This document shows positions 34,760 through 46,164 of a stretch of DNA of 64,000 bases, piece after piece. Source of the DNA: Nissolia schottii (taxonomy: Eukaryota > Streptophyta > Magnoliopsida > Fabales > Fabaceae); contig QANU01001109.1 in assembly GCA_003254905.1 (NCBI GenBank), positions 162,551 to 226,550 of the forward strand. The letters run 5' to 3'. Under the pieces are notes generated by a model, which saw nothing but the letters and a program-made list of their open reading frames with translations, did not search any database and had not been told where the DNA came from. The translations under genes and the position numbers were made by a program. Every line of letters starts with the position of its first letter. Within the stretch, counting starts at the first letter, position 1.

Positions 34760-34885
34760 CTAAAGATAGACTTAATCCAAGAGTCTCCCAGCGGGATAGC
34801 TGTGTACACAAGGTCTCGAACTCGGGACCTTGCTTAAGCGATATCAAGCCGCTTACCACTTAGACCAACCCCTATTGGTTTTTCT
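34760..34885 (-). mobile_element. tRNA-derived SINE, copy 2
   Basis: The minus strand reads GGGGTTGGTCTAAGTGGTAA (A box TGGTCTAAGTGG), GCGGCTTGATATCGCTTAAG, and CCCGAGTTCGAGACC (B box GTTCGAGAC). It keeps better pol III boxes than copy 1, about 580 bases away in the same orientation. Confidence 0.65.
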
Positions 34886-34889
34886 ATAA

Positions 34890-37060
34890 GGTGTTTGACA
34901 TCAAATAATTAGTCTCATTAAAAAGGACTTAGTCTTTCGTAAAGTTATTTTACATTTATATAAAATCAATCCTTAAAAACTCGAACTTCATCAAAAGTGG
35001 AGGGATTAAATAATCTTTTTGAATGACTAAAATGATATTACATTTTATCTTTCAAAGACTTTAATGTCAAAAATTTTATGAAAATAACTTACATGAACCT
35101 ATTTAATTTCAAAAATCTATTAATGTCGACAACATAAATTTTTTAGAAACCATAAAAGATAAGTATTATTTAAAAAGAAAAAAAGAAAAGTGAGCACATT
35201 ACTAACAAAACTCTAGACAGTTGTTGGCAGATGATTGAATTTCCTAAATACTTGATTAGAAATTTGATTCTTAGTGGTATGTATAAAAAACACTATGTTG
35301 GGAGAAGCATATCCGCTCCATGAGCATTCAAACTGACGGTCCTACAAGTGGCTGAGAAGGGTGGCCAATTGTTATTAAGCAACTTGGGAGGTGATGGTTT
35401 GAAGTCCACTTCTAGTTTGGAATCAGAGTGATTGGGTAGAGATATGAGGGTGTATGTATTCAAGCTATCTTTATCACCTTTCTAATTTATAAAACACAGA
35501 CATTGTTGATTGAGTTTGGCAATTAGAATTTCGTCGAGCTTTTCAATTTATAGCATATAAAAGACAGCTAGTTGTGGATGAGCGATATAATGGCTAGCTA
35601 GGTAAGGTTAGCTTGTGGTCTTTTTCTACTTTTTAGTATAAAATTACGGCAAGAAGTAAGAATGCCAAGAATAAACGATAGACTCGGATCACTTACCAGT
35701 TGAAAGAAAACTTGTACAGAACTTAAACCGTGACACTAATTCTTTGTTTTGTTCTCAAATCAAAAGTTGTAAACTTCCAAAATGTGAAGCAACATTTAAG
35801 TAACTGCTCCAAACACCACTTTGTTTATGCTAGCTTCCACAATATACCCCAAACGCTTACCTTAGCAATGGTATACCCCGAAACTCTTACATTTCCACAC
35901 GGTTTTTTTGGTGGGAGACATTCCCATTGGGCCTATCAATGTTAAAGAAAAGTCGAGTATGAGAAGGATGGACATTGAGCCTACTAGGCCCATTTTCATT
36001 GGACTCAATGACCACTCAAGCATATATCAATATTAAAGGAAAAATATTAGAGTATGGAGAACGATGGACATAGATATGAAATTTCCCTCTCTCACCTCAG
36101 AATTCTCTCCCTCTCCCTCAATTCTTAGCTACTAATACCACTTCCTTACTTCCATTGCAGGTGTGAAAGCAAGGATTCGAGTAGATTATTATCTTATTTA
36201 CATGTCATTATTCTCATTTACAATTTTACTTGCAACTGATACTTAAATTGTGGATTTCTATACTATTATTGCTTGTTTTCCCGTAATCCATTGCTACCAT
36301 TCATTGTTTAAAATCTTCATTGTTACAGTTGCATTATAATTGAAATTGAAGTGTTAAACTTTAATAAACATGAAAGACTGGTTATTAACGGAAGAGGACC
36401 CTCTCTTGATTAAAATAAACAGGAGAGAATCATATTCATATTATTTTCACGCTTCATTAACATAATTCCTTTTATGTTAATATGATCTTAGTCGTGTTAA
36501 TGAAAGATAGAGAGTATGACTCTCTCACGTTTATTTTAAATATGAGAGGATCTTCATCCGTTTTATTAATATTGGTATCTTGTTATTAGTTAAGATGATA
36601 CTAATTATATATATAATTTTAAATAAACTCTCTTTTTTAAAAAAAGTTCCCATTCTGTTGATGATCTTTTCTTTTTCAGCATAAGAACACTTGTATTTAA
36701 TCTTAATTTTATAAATTTAATTTTCTTTTCTGAACTTCTGATTTAAAGGTGTGATAAGATATCAAATAAAAATAAATAAATACAAAATGGACCAAGGGGG
36801 CAAGTTTAGGCTTCATATTTCTTTGATGGGTGTTATACCTTGAAAGACCTAATTAAATGATTTAAAAGTCGGAGATGTCTATTTGTAAGGGTCAGTTTAA
36901 GAGCATGATTAAAAATTCAAAAGTTGAATGTACTTGTTTATATCTAAGTAAAAGTTTAAGAAATTTAATACTCTTCGCAATAAATAAATAAATAATAATA
37001 AAAATGAAAGTGGCCCTTAAGAGACTGTTTTATAAAAATAAAGGAAATGGTATTTTATTT
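34890..37060. other. intergenic, no supported gene
   Basis: About 2.2 kb of AT-rich sequence. The 71-codon frame at 35730-35945 has no family signal. An inverted GAGAGG/CCTCTC pair near 36390-36550 is noted only as a possible hairpin. Confidence 0.45.
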
Positions 37061-37063
37061 TTA

Positions 37064-38089
37064 GGGTAAATGTCTTATTTAGTTTTTGAACTTTACACTG
37101 ATGAACTACTTAGTCCCTGAACTTTAAAAAGTGATTAATTGGTCCTTGAACTTTGCTAACGTTAGACTTGTTAATCCCTCCGTTAACAACCCCCTAATGA
37201 CTCATTACGTGGTCGTTTACTCGCTGTTTCATCCTAGTCATCACTGGGCCCCCCACTCTCTTCTCTAACCTACTCACACACAAGACCGCAAAACGATGTC
37301 GTTTTGCAACTCACCAAATGACATCATTTTGCCCACTGATGACCTAACCCCCAAGGCATAGCAGAGCAAAAGATGAAGAAGCAGATGAAGAAGGTAAGAA
37401 GGGTAGCTGAAGCTGGAGAAGGTGGCAAAGGAGTTTTTGAAGAAGCAGATGAAGAAGGGTAAGAGGGGTGTTGGCGATGGTAAGGCCCACAAGCATGTCA
37501 CCAAGTATAGGGAGGAGTTTGAGCATTGCGGAGGTTGCTGAATCCATGAAGGAAACTTTGATGTCTCTTAATGGTAAGAGAAAGGGTTCTAAAGTTGCAA
37601 AGGATAGGGTTGATTCCAAGAAGTTGAAGATTGGTGAGTGTGTATTTTCCTGTTTTGTGAAGGATTATTGTGTGGTCACTTTGAGGTGTGCTGTTGTTTG
37701 ATTTTTGTTTTTGGATTATGGTGTTCTGGTCTCTCAATTCATGGTCAACATAATTGAAGATGAATATTTGATTATGGTGTTTTGATCTCTCAATTCATGT
37801 CCTTCTTACCCTTCTTCATCCTTTGCTCTGCTATGCCTTGGGGGTTAGGTTGCAAAATGACATCATTTTGCGGTCTCATGTATGAGTAGGACAAAGAAAA
37901 GAGTGGGGGATAGTGATGACTAGGATGAAACAGCCATAAATGGCCACGTAATGAGCCTTTGAGGAAGTCGTAAACAGTGAGACTAATGAGTCTAACGTTA
38001 GCAAAATTCAATGGCCAATTAGTCACTTTTTAAAGTTTAATGGCTAAGTAGTCCATCAATAAAGTACGAGGACTCAATAGTATTTACCC
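37064..38089. mobile_element. Mutator-like element with long TIRs (about 1 kb)
   Basis: Ends are GGGTAAATGTCTTATTTAGT and, mirrored, ...AATAGTATTTACCC. The TIRs run about 290-340 bases (37064 to about 37400, and about 37800 to 38089). They share TTTGAACTTT/AAAGTTTAATGG, CTAACGTTAG, TTCATCCTAGTCATCAC, the CAAAATGACATCATTTTGC region and CCCCCAAGGCATAGCAGAGC. Flanking TTATTTTTA (37055-37063) and TTATTTTTT (38090-38098) match at 8 of 9 positions, as for Mutator elements. No transposase. The middle holds an unrecognised 77-codon frame (37468-37701, rich in Ser and Lys). Confidence 0.75.
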
Positions 38090-38094
38090 TTATT

Positions 38095-39226
38095 TTTTTA
38101 AAATTGTGTAGTGTAGTGGTAACTTTAAAAGAATTAATATTTTAAACTTTTTTTTACAACTACTTCTATTTTTATAAAATTGTATCTAAATACACTAATA
38201 AAAAAACTCACAAAACTACTTTTTAAAAAAGGGGTTTTTCTCAAACCAAAAGATAAAAATCTAGACTCAAACTATAAACACAATATGTTAAAAAAAATTT
38301 GTATTCAGAGTTTAAATATTATGTTGGCTATTGACCTCACGTCATTAAATAAAATGGTGTGAAAATTAGGTTTAAAATATCATCTAACAATAAATAACAT
38401 AAAAATAGATAATTTCACGCTCTGTGAGCACAAATAACCCAACTAATCTTATGAACATAGTTAATCACCCACCACCATCAGAGTCTTCTCATTTTATTTT
38501 CGCTTCCAATGAAGAATCAATAAAACCAATAAGTTATTGTTACTATTATTGTGATTACTGTAAGTCACCATGGCCTCACAGCTTTCGGCAGATAGGCACA
38601 AAACTATGTAAACATCGATTGTGCTGTCAAATGCAGATCACCCCGCATTAACGATAAAAAAAAGGGTAATTAATGACCGTGTAAACTCAGCAGAGAAATG
38701 CGCATGCAAACAAAACACCACCATTCACCGTGTTCGGATGATTCACTGCCTAATTCATAGCTAGCAATGAACGATGCTAGGATCTAGGCTAGACTAGACG
38801 TTTTTCAAATATTATTACCACGAAATAATTAAAGACACTTCTAAAATTAACAATGATTTTTTCCTCTTTCTCCCCTTTTTCATTTTTAATATCGAATTCA
38901 ATTTTCCCAGGGTTGATAAAGTTGAATATCCCGGTAAGTTATCTGCTACACGAAATAATAATAATCAGTAAACACGTCACATAACAGTGCAGTAGTACTA
39001 GTCAGTTGAAAAAACGCTTCACACGTCCCCAAAAAACCATCAGCTTAAACCCTAACCTAGTCACCGTCCATACGATTCAACCGGAAAAACTCATCACAAC
39101 TATCATACTCTACGGTTATCACTATGCATTTTTCAAATATTACCAAAAAAAAGATTCAAGACAGTATTCAACTGGAATTTACGCGCATTTTTTCGTATTT
39201 CTTTTTAATTTTTTAATCGTTTACCT
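38095..39226. other. 3' flank of exonuclease-like gene 1; duplicated with 42360-42790
   Basis: No gene. GCAGTAGTACTAGTCAG at about 38989 and its neighbourhood match TATAGTAGTACTAGTCAG at about 42530, marking the outer part of the segmental duplication. Confidence 0.5.
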
Positions 39227-39865
39227 TTAGATGTTCCAAACTCTGCAATCCTTTCCGATAAGGAACGCGCACCGAGCATCGACGCACGCGTACAGAACCT
39301 GTTCTTCGCTCAGATACTGTTCGTCCCAATCGCTCATGCTGACCTCCCTCCTCTGCTCCACCGCGAACCCTAGGTGCTCCTTAACGATCTCCTCTACCGA
39401 AGCGCGCGCGAGGCTCTCGCCGTCGTCGGCCACCGCGCACAGCCGAAGATCCAGCGGATCCCTGCACATCGTCAGGCCGTGGCGGGAGATCTCCAGTTTC
39501 CGGCTATCGGAGTGGTTCCAGAACCCGACGAAGTGGTGGCACGGTGTCGTAAGGAAGTCGCGGAGGATCCGCGGCACGGCGGAAGCGTGCGCCAGCTGGT
39601 AGATGAGGCAGCGGCGGCCGACGCAGAGCTGCACGGTGTCGGCCGGAGGATCCGGATCGCCGCAGGGGAAGGGAGGGGTCCACTGGACGCCGAGGCCAAC
39701 GACGAGGCGGTGGCGGAAGTTGCGGTAGAGGAAGAGAATGGAGTGGATCCACTTCCTCACGACGGAGGCCGTGGAGGTGACAGTTACGGCGATGGTTTCT
39801 CCGTCGAGCTCGACGCCGTAGGTGTGGCGGTTGGAATAGCGGTTATGGAAGACGATTTCGGCCAT
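39227..39865 (-). CDS. Werner-syndrome-like 3'-5' exonuclease domain protein, copy 1 (likely non-catalytic)
   Basis: An intronless gene of 212 aa, almost entirely one RNase H-fold 3'-5' exonuclease (DnaQ/WRN-type) domain, as in the plant-specific short members of this family. Motif I reads VVGLGVQW (55-62), where active WRN-type nucleases have D-x-E; here the positions are Gly59 and Gln61. Motif II contains NHSD (Asp120). Motif III is LYACVDA (Tyr192, Asp196) after MSDWDEQYLSEEQ. Loss of both motif I acids predicts no metal-ion catalysis. This degenerate GLGVQWTP form is, as I recall, common in plant paralogues, so the fold may be kept for binding. GC content is high compared with the flanks. 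Pairs with the copy at 42791-43453. Confidence 0.85.
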   Translation of the reverse strand: MAEIVFHNRYSNRHTYGVELDGETIAVTVTSTASVVRKWIHSILFLYRNFRHRLVVGLGVQWTPPFPCGDPDPPADTVQLCVGRRCLIYQLAHASAVPRILRDFLTTPCHHFVGFWNHSDSRKLEISRHGLTMCRDPLDLRLCAVADDGESLARASVEEIVKEHLGFAVEQRREVSMSDWDEQYLSEEQVLYACVDARCAFLIGKDCRVWNI

Positions 39866-40139
39866 GTTTTGTTTTTTCGATGAAGTTGGGAACGGAGAAA
39901 AGCGAAGAGTGCAGAAATTTGAAGTGCGTGGGGTTGGGGCGTTGATTTTGCAGAGAGAGAGAGGGGGGAGGGGAGGAGTCAGCGGCAGTGTCTGCGGAAT
40001 ACTGCGCTACGGCAAAAGCGGTTTGCCTTTCCCGCGTTCGGGACAGTGCTGCAGTACCTTCACCTGCATTGCGATATTGCTGCGTCCTGCATTTGTAAAA
40101 CTTTTTTTTTTTCTTTCCGATTAAAAAAAATGAATTTAT

Positions 40140-41010
40140 TATAAAAGTCTATTCAGACAATTTTGTACTGAATTGGTTGAGTTGTGCAAAGTCGAAGATG
40201 CAATTGAAACTTGAAAGTAGTCACATGGCCAATTTATCAATCAAATTGGTTGAGTGGAGATTAACAACTGCAATTTAATCATCAAAAGATTATGCCTTAC
40301 ATCAAAACCAGGCTTGTGGCTTCTCTTTCATGGTGTTATTATGATGAATTTTTTATTATGCACTTAAATAATGATTATATTTGAAAAGAAAAAAAATACA
40401 AAACTAACACTTTTGCATTGTATATTAACTATTCAAATTTAATATAACTATGATGAGTAATATGGTGATAGCTTATTTTATTTCTTTAGTAAATATCTTG
40501 GATGCACCTAAAAAAACTTTTCAAACTTAATATCAACATTTTAAGAAATATAAGTTTATTTACAATTTAAACAAATAGTTATGTATCCATGTTCTTTCAA
40601 AATTGATTAGCAATATAAGTTCATTACAATTTAAACATCTTTTACACGTAATGTTAGGGTCAGAATCATAGAATCGGAAAAGCACATAAAAATGAAAACT
40701 AACTTAACATGTAGACAGGATAACTTACCCAAAATAAATTAGAATGTACCCAGAAAGTGTACCAAAAGAAAAAAAAAAAAAAAAACTGCCCAAAATAAAT
40801 AAGGGAAAAAAGAAGCAATTGATCCGTTGTGAACCACTCCTGGAAGAACCGGAGAGCAAAATAGGATTCTTGAAGATATTTTTCCTACAATGATACAAAG
40901 TACACACCATTTGTTCCATTGCTCTTGTAGAAAACCTTTGCATCATCCAAACTCCATAGAACAATACATTAATAACCCAATCAAGATAAGAGTAATTGCT
41001 TCTCTGCAAG
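40140..41010. other. intergenic between exonuclease-like 1 and PMEI relic
   Basis: The part from about 40730 shows patchy similarity to the region upstream of the intact PMEI gene (about 45925-46160), for example CCAAAATAAA and GTACACACCA-like stretches. No other gene. Confidence 0.4.
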
Positions 41011-41013
41011 AAA

Positions 41014-41146
41014 ATGAAGCTCTCATGTTTTTCAACCATCATCTTCCTTCACCTTGCAACTTCATCCACCTTCTTAATCCCACCTATCTAATATGTACCC
41101 TCCTTCCGAAACCAGGCTTGGTCGAGCACATATGCCGCGAATAGGA
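41014..41146 (+). pseudogene. PMEI-type gene relic (5' end only)
   Basis: The start is MKLSCFSTIIFLHLATSST, matching the signal peptide of the intact PMEI gene at 46165 (MKLTSFSTMIILHMATSST). A stop follows 25 codons in. In another frame PKPGLVEHICRE matches the mature N-terminus PRPGLVEHVCRK and then stops. Homology ends near 41146, so the four-helix body is missing. This is the dead partner in the duplicated exonuclease-like/PMEI pair. Confidence 0.8.
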
Positions 41147-41149
41147 CGG

Positions 41150-42785
41150 AACGGTTTTTATATCAAAAAGCATTTCTATTTCAAAAAAATGTTTTGAAAA
41201 AAAAGTAACTATTATTAATATCTTTATTATAATTTATGCTTAAAAAATAAGATTAAATATTTAATAAATAATAATAGATAATAATATTAATAAATAAAAA
41301 TAGCAAAATACAAAAAAGGTAAGAAAAATAATAGTAAGTGGCAAAAATAATTAGCCTTTACAATAATTGTCAATCATCAATTTAGATTCTTAAAAGATTT
41401 ATTTTTATTTCTTTTAAAGACTAAATTAATATCCCAACTCTCTCAATGACAATTTACAATCAATTTTGAGTAAAAATGTGCCATATCATCATATAATATA
41501 TTATCATCGTATGTAACGTGACAAATCAAACATCTGTTAGTAATTATTTCACCAAAATCAACATTTAAACCAAAATGAAAATTAATCTTTTTAACCAGTA
41601 AATAAATGTGCCGAATTTTGATAATTAAATTAATATCTCAGGGCCTTTTCAATGACCAATTTAAACTTTTACACTAATTCCCAGTGCATTAGTCCATCAC
41701 AATGGGAATAGTTTTACTTAAATCATAAACATAAACATAGTTTTTCAGCAAAAGAGTCTTCTCATTTTCTTTGTGTTTTACCATTGCTATTAGTCATTAC
41801 ATGAAATTATGCTGATAAGCACAAAAATAGGTAAACATGGATAAAAATAAAGCATCTCAACTGAATTTCTTATCATGTAAAATTAAGTGTGATATTTTAT
41901 TATTATTAATATCTTTATTGTTAATATTATGTATGAATCACATACCTTCAATTAATGTGAAAGATCATACTTGACCTCAAGTGACGATTATCCATTACCA
42001 AACATCCATTAAGCTATCAAACTCAAATAATGGTGTATTCTCAGAAGAAGCAAGGGTGCAAGCTAAACAAAAACACCACCTGTTAGATTTTTTATTATTT
42101 TTTTTTTAATGAAGGTAAGCGCTCAAGCATCTTAAAGCAATAAGGCAAGCAAAAGTACACAGTACAACACACACAAACATTATAACAAAATCAAAAGGTC
42201 ATGGCCACCAACAAAATATCATATGATTCAATAAAATCAGAATTACGGTGATTCATACTCTACGCTTAAGACTCGTCGTATTTAAAATATTGAATTCTTT
42301 CTGCTGAGTTTCCAAATCCTATGATAGTCATTAGGCATTCGTGTTGTTAATACTGAATTCACCTATGGTTGAAGTTGAGTATCCATCTCAAGTTCTGACC
42401 ACAGAATCACAGCTTTCTGCTAATAAACGCAAAAAGAATAGGTAAACAGTAAACACCGAGCCGCCGACAACTGTCAGAGTCAAATCACCATTAATCCGAA
42501 AAAGGAAAGGAAAATAGAGCAAAAAACAGTATAGTAGTACTAGTCAGGGAAGAAACGAAGCAAAACCAAAACGGCACCGCTTCACAATCCCCCCCAAAAC
42601 AAAACCCTACATCAAACCCTCCCTTCACCTTCAACATTTCATACCATACAGCCGGCGAAAGTACTCACACAACTACTATAGTACTCAGCTAACATTACGC
42701 ATTTTCCAAATATTTCCAAACACAAAAATGATGAAAGAGACAAACTGAATTAACAAGCATTTTTCTCCTCTTTACTATTCATTTG
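41150..42785. other. intergenic between the two duplicated modules
   Basis: AT-rich; no gene seen. The last 400 bases (from about 42360) resemble the 3' flank of exonuclease-like gene 1. Confidence 0.45.
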
Positions 42786-42790
42786 TTAGT

Positions 42791-43453
42791 TTACCATTGG
42801 AAGTTCCAAACACGGTAATGCTTTCCGACGAGGAAGGCGCAGTGAGCGTCGAGGCACGCGTAGAGTACCTGATCTTTGCTCAGAAATTGTTTGCTCCAAT
42901 CGCTCAAGGAGACTTCTCCACTGTGCAACAGCGGCGGCACCACGAACCCTAGGCTCTCCCCAACGATCTCATACACCGAAGCTTGCTTCAGCCTCCTCTG
43001 GCCGTCGTCGGACACCGCGATCTGCCTCAGATCAAGTGGATCTCTGTACATCCCAATGCGGTGGCCGGAGATCTCTAGCCTCCGGCGATCGGAGTGGTTC
43101 CAGAACCCGACGAAGTGGTGGCACGTGCTCATGAGGAAGTCGCGGAGGATCTGAGGCACGGTGCCGGCGCGTGCCAGCTGGTAGATGAGGCAGCGGCCGC
43201 CGATGCAGAGCTGCAAGGTTTGGGCGGGAGGATCGGGATGGCCGCCAACGGAGGTAGGAGTCCACTGGACGCCGAGGCCGACGACGAGGCGGTTTCGGTG
43301 GAGGTAACGGCGGCGGAGGAAGAGCGTGGCGGAGATCCAGTTCTTGACAACAGAGGCCGTAGCGGTGACCGTAACGACGACGGTGTCTCCATTGAGCTCG
43401 ACGCCGTAAATGTCGCAGTTGGAATGGCGGTAGTGGTAGTCGATAACAGCCAT
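42791..43453 (-). CDS. Werner-syndrome-like 3'-5' exonuclease domain protein, copy 2 (likely non-catalytic)
   Basis: Intronless, 220 aa, clearly paralogous to copy 1 along its whole length. Shared blocks include TASVVKNWI, RLVVGLGVQWTP, FVGFWNHSD and QVLYACLDAHCAFLVGK. Motif I is again degenerate (Gly61, Gln63 in place of D and E). Motif II Asp122 and motif III Tyr198/Asp202 remain. An insertion (PPLLHSG) before the last motif and an FQW tail account for the extra length. Both copies are open, with substitutions that keep the frame, suggesting both are under selection. Upstream at 43545-43562 is a short CTGCG repeat. The long frames on the opposite strand are GC-driven shadows. Confidence 0.85.
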   Translation of the reverse strand: MAVIDYHYRHSNCDIYGVELNGDTVVVTVTATASVVKNWISATLFLRRRYLHRNRLVVGLGVQWTPTSVGGHPDPPAQTLQLCIGGRCLIYQLARAGTVPQILRDFLMSTCHHFVGFWNHSDRRRLEISGHRIGMYRDPLDLRQIAVSDDGQRRLKQASVYEIVGESLGFVVPPLLHSGEVSLSDWSKQFLSKDQVLYACLDAHCAFLVGKHYRVWNFQW

Positions 43454-43529
43454 GATTTTTGGCTGAAGTTTGAAATGGATAATAGTGAAGAGAAAGTTGA
43501 AAGCGTGGTTTTGGTGCGTTGATTTTGCA

Positions 43530-46040
43530 AAGAGAGTGCAGAGTGCTGCGCTGCGCTGCGCTGAAATCGGTTAGGGCGCGGGTTCCCACGTTGAAGACAA
43601 ACGGCACTTCCAATAGTATAGTACTACTACTACTACCATCAGCTGCATTGCAACATTGTTGCGTAATGCGGCCTACTCTGAACCAAAAAAGCAATTTTCG
43701 GACAAAATTATTATTTTTATTAATTATGGTTCGTTATTTTAGTTCTTTGAAAAGTTACGGGTATTTTATTACTAGTAAAAACTATATAGATCAAAAAATT
43801 CTAAAATAAGCTTGAAGAAAAAAATGATTATGCTCCTAAATAAAGCAATCACCAAAATTATATATATTAAAACCTGAACAAGTCAAACAAAAATTAAGAC
43901 TAATGTTATGATTTCAGGACTGAAATAATTTAGTGGTAGTATAAAAATAGAGACTATGTATAACGAAAATTTTTTAGATGCTGTCCTGCCGCCGCGTGTA
44001 ACAACAAAATCTCTTTGACACTTTTGAGATTATTAAAATGAATATTAACAAAATATTTTGTAATCATTATCAAAAATTAAACTCCTACCAAATGTTTATA
44101 GAAGCCAATCATTTTGCCAATTTTATTGGATTATATTAGTATTTTTATTGAGATTTTTGTGTGTGTATATATATATTGTTATAATGATTTTATACTATAA
44201 TAAATTATTAGTCTCTTTTCTTCATATTAAATTTAGGATTACGCTGAAACCAAAAAAATTAGAATTAATAACTTTTACCAAAAACAAAACTCATAAGTAA
44301 ATATTGTAGAAATCCAAGTTTGTCTTTTTTTTTTTTTTTAATGAAATCAAGTTTGTTTGTTAATATTTAAAAAAATACCCAAGCTTGTTTGAATAGGTCT
44401 TTTTGAAATTTATACTCCGTAATAGGTAAAATGACTGTCTTTTTTAAATAAAAAAAAAATCTCTTACCAAAAACGCACTAAAACCTAAACAAGTTTAAAA
44501 ATAAATAAAGACTAATGCTAAGATTTCAGGACGAAAATTTAATAATATGAAAATAAAGGGATTCAACTTTTTTTAAAAAATATTAAAAATTTGAATTGCT
44601 GATAATATGAAAATAAAGGGCCTGATGGGTGTCTTTGTTTTTGCACTTTGTATTACGCAAATCTACAATTTGGGGTGTTCTATGTTAAAAATAAAATAAA
44701 ATTATACCAACTTCCCCTAGCATTGATTGATATTATATTTGTCTCTTTTATTTGGTAAGTTAACACTGGCCTATCCTCTCTTAACATATTCCATAACATG
44801 TCACATTTATTCTTGATATAGAAAACCTACGTAAGTCTTCTTCTACCTCCACTCTCACCCAAAAACTCTGAAAAAATCCCTTTGTTCACCCATTTTTTTT
44901 CAAAAACAATTAAAAAAAAAGAAGAAAGAAAACTCAAATTCGTCACTAACTAATTAAAAGAATAATCAAATCACCAAAAGTAACATTCTATAGAAATCAA
45001 TACTTCAAAATCATCACTTTTTCTGCATGAAATAAAAGCACCTAGCTTTATGGGAAAATCTAAATCAAGTTAAAATCGGTTATAACACATCTATCCCAAA
45101 GATTATAACTTCACAAGAAACTAAAAATAAATTTAAGGGTAAAATGATCATTTTATTTATTTATTTTAAATGAAATTTGAGATTTAGGGTGTGTATTCAT
45201 TCAGAACATATTAATGGAAGGGAATATCGACATACATTATAATCTTTCTTTAAAGAGAAAAACAAATAAGTTAAAACTGAATTTTATTAGGGTTAAGATA
45301 ACACTAATCAAATCATAAACATAGATCATCGGTCAGACCTCTTGTTGTCCGTAAAGAAAACGGAGGAAAGAAATTGAGTAGATAAAATGAATGAATTTTG
45401 ATTGTTGTTATTGGCTGAGGGGGAAAAAAAGGGAGAAAAAAAAAACTGGCGTAAGACCCATCAAAATACGTTCTCTCGACCTTTTGGAGAAAAAAGTTGT
45501 AAAGATGAAGTGAGTTTGTCCAAAATGCTAATGTTACTCCTATTTATTTAACATATTAATTATATTAAGATGTAGTTATAACTTTTCTAATTTCTCTTCT
45601 TCTAACTAATAAAAGAGAAAACAGTTATCATATTTTTATCTCCATTTTCTCTCATTCATTCTTTCTTAATTTTCATTCTTTCTATTCTCGCTTCCCATTC
45701 TCACCCAAGCAAAGGAATAGCCTTCTAAAGTTTTCATTTTCTTTCCGCGTTTCCGCTGAAGAATCAACAAAACCGAGAGGTTATCAGTAATATTATCAGT
45801 AATCTAATATTGTCATTATAAAGTTACATTTTTTTTTCTCTCCATTATAAAGTTTATGCTTTTGTTATCGATTTAATTCTTATTGTTCACGTTTGTATTG
45901 CGTGCATAACATTTCTGTTCCAAAATCACCCAAAATAAACCAACAAAAAATGGCAATTAAACCATATTGGACCACAAACTTTGAAAGGACCGGCGAGCAC
46001 AAAGGGCCTAAAAAAGATACCAAATACACACCACGTATTC
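43530..46040. other. intergenic, AT-rich
   Basis: About 2.5 kb without a supported gene. A repeated AATAATATGAAAATAAAGGG occurs at about 44542 and 44603. A frame at 45880-46165 on either strand is in the PMEI 5' flank and is not credible. Confidence 0.45.
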
Positions 46041-46050
46041 CATGGCTCTT

Positions 46051-46063
46051 TTTATATATAACC
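46051..46063 (+). promoter_or_regulatory. TATA box of the PMEI gene at 46165
   Basis: TTTATATATAACC lies about 105 bases upstream of the start codon, a suitable distance for a plant core promoter with a short leader. Confidence 0.5.
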
Positions 46064-46164
46064 GAATTACCTTGGCATCGATCATCCAACAAATTAACCC
46101 ACATATATCGAATCAGCAAGACAATTAAGAATTATTGGTTTTCTTGCTTAAAAAATAACAAATA

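Noticed and set aside
34790..34885. tRNA gene on the minus strand
   Set aside because: A and B boxes are present but no matching acceptor stem, so it is a SINE head.
39374..39883. Long plus-strand frame opposite exonuclease-like gene 1
   Set aside because: Shadow of the GC-rich minus-strand gene; the minus frame carries the family motifs.
43032..43694. Long alternative frames around exonuclease-like gene 2 (both strands)
   Set aside because: GC-driven shadows rich in Arg, Pro and Ala, with no domain; they overlap the recognised gene.
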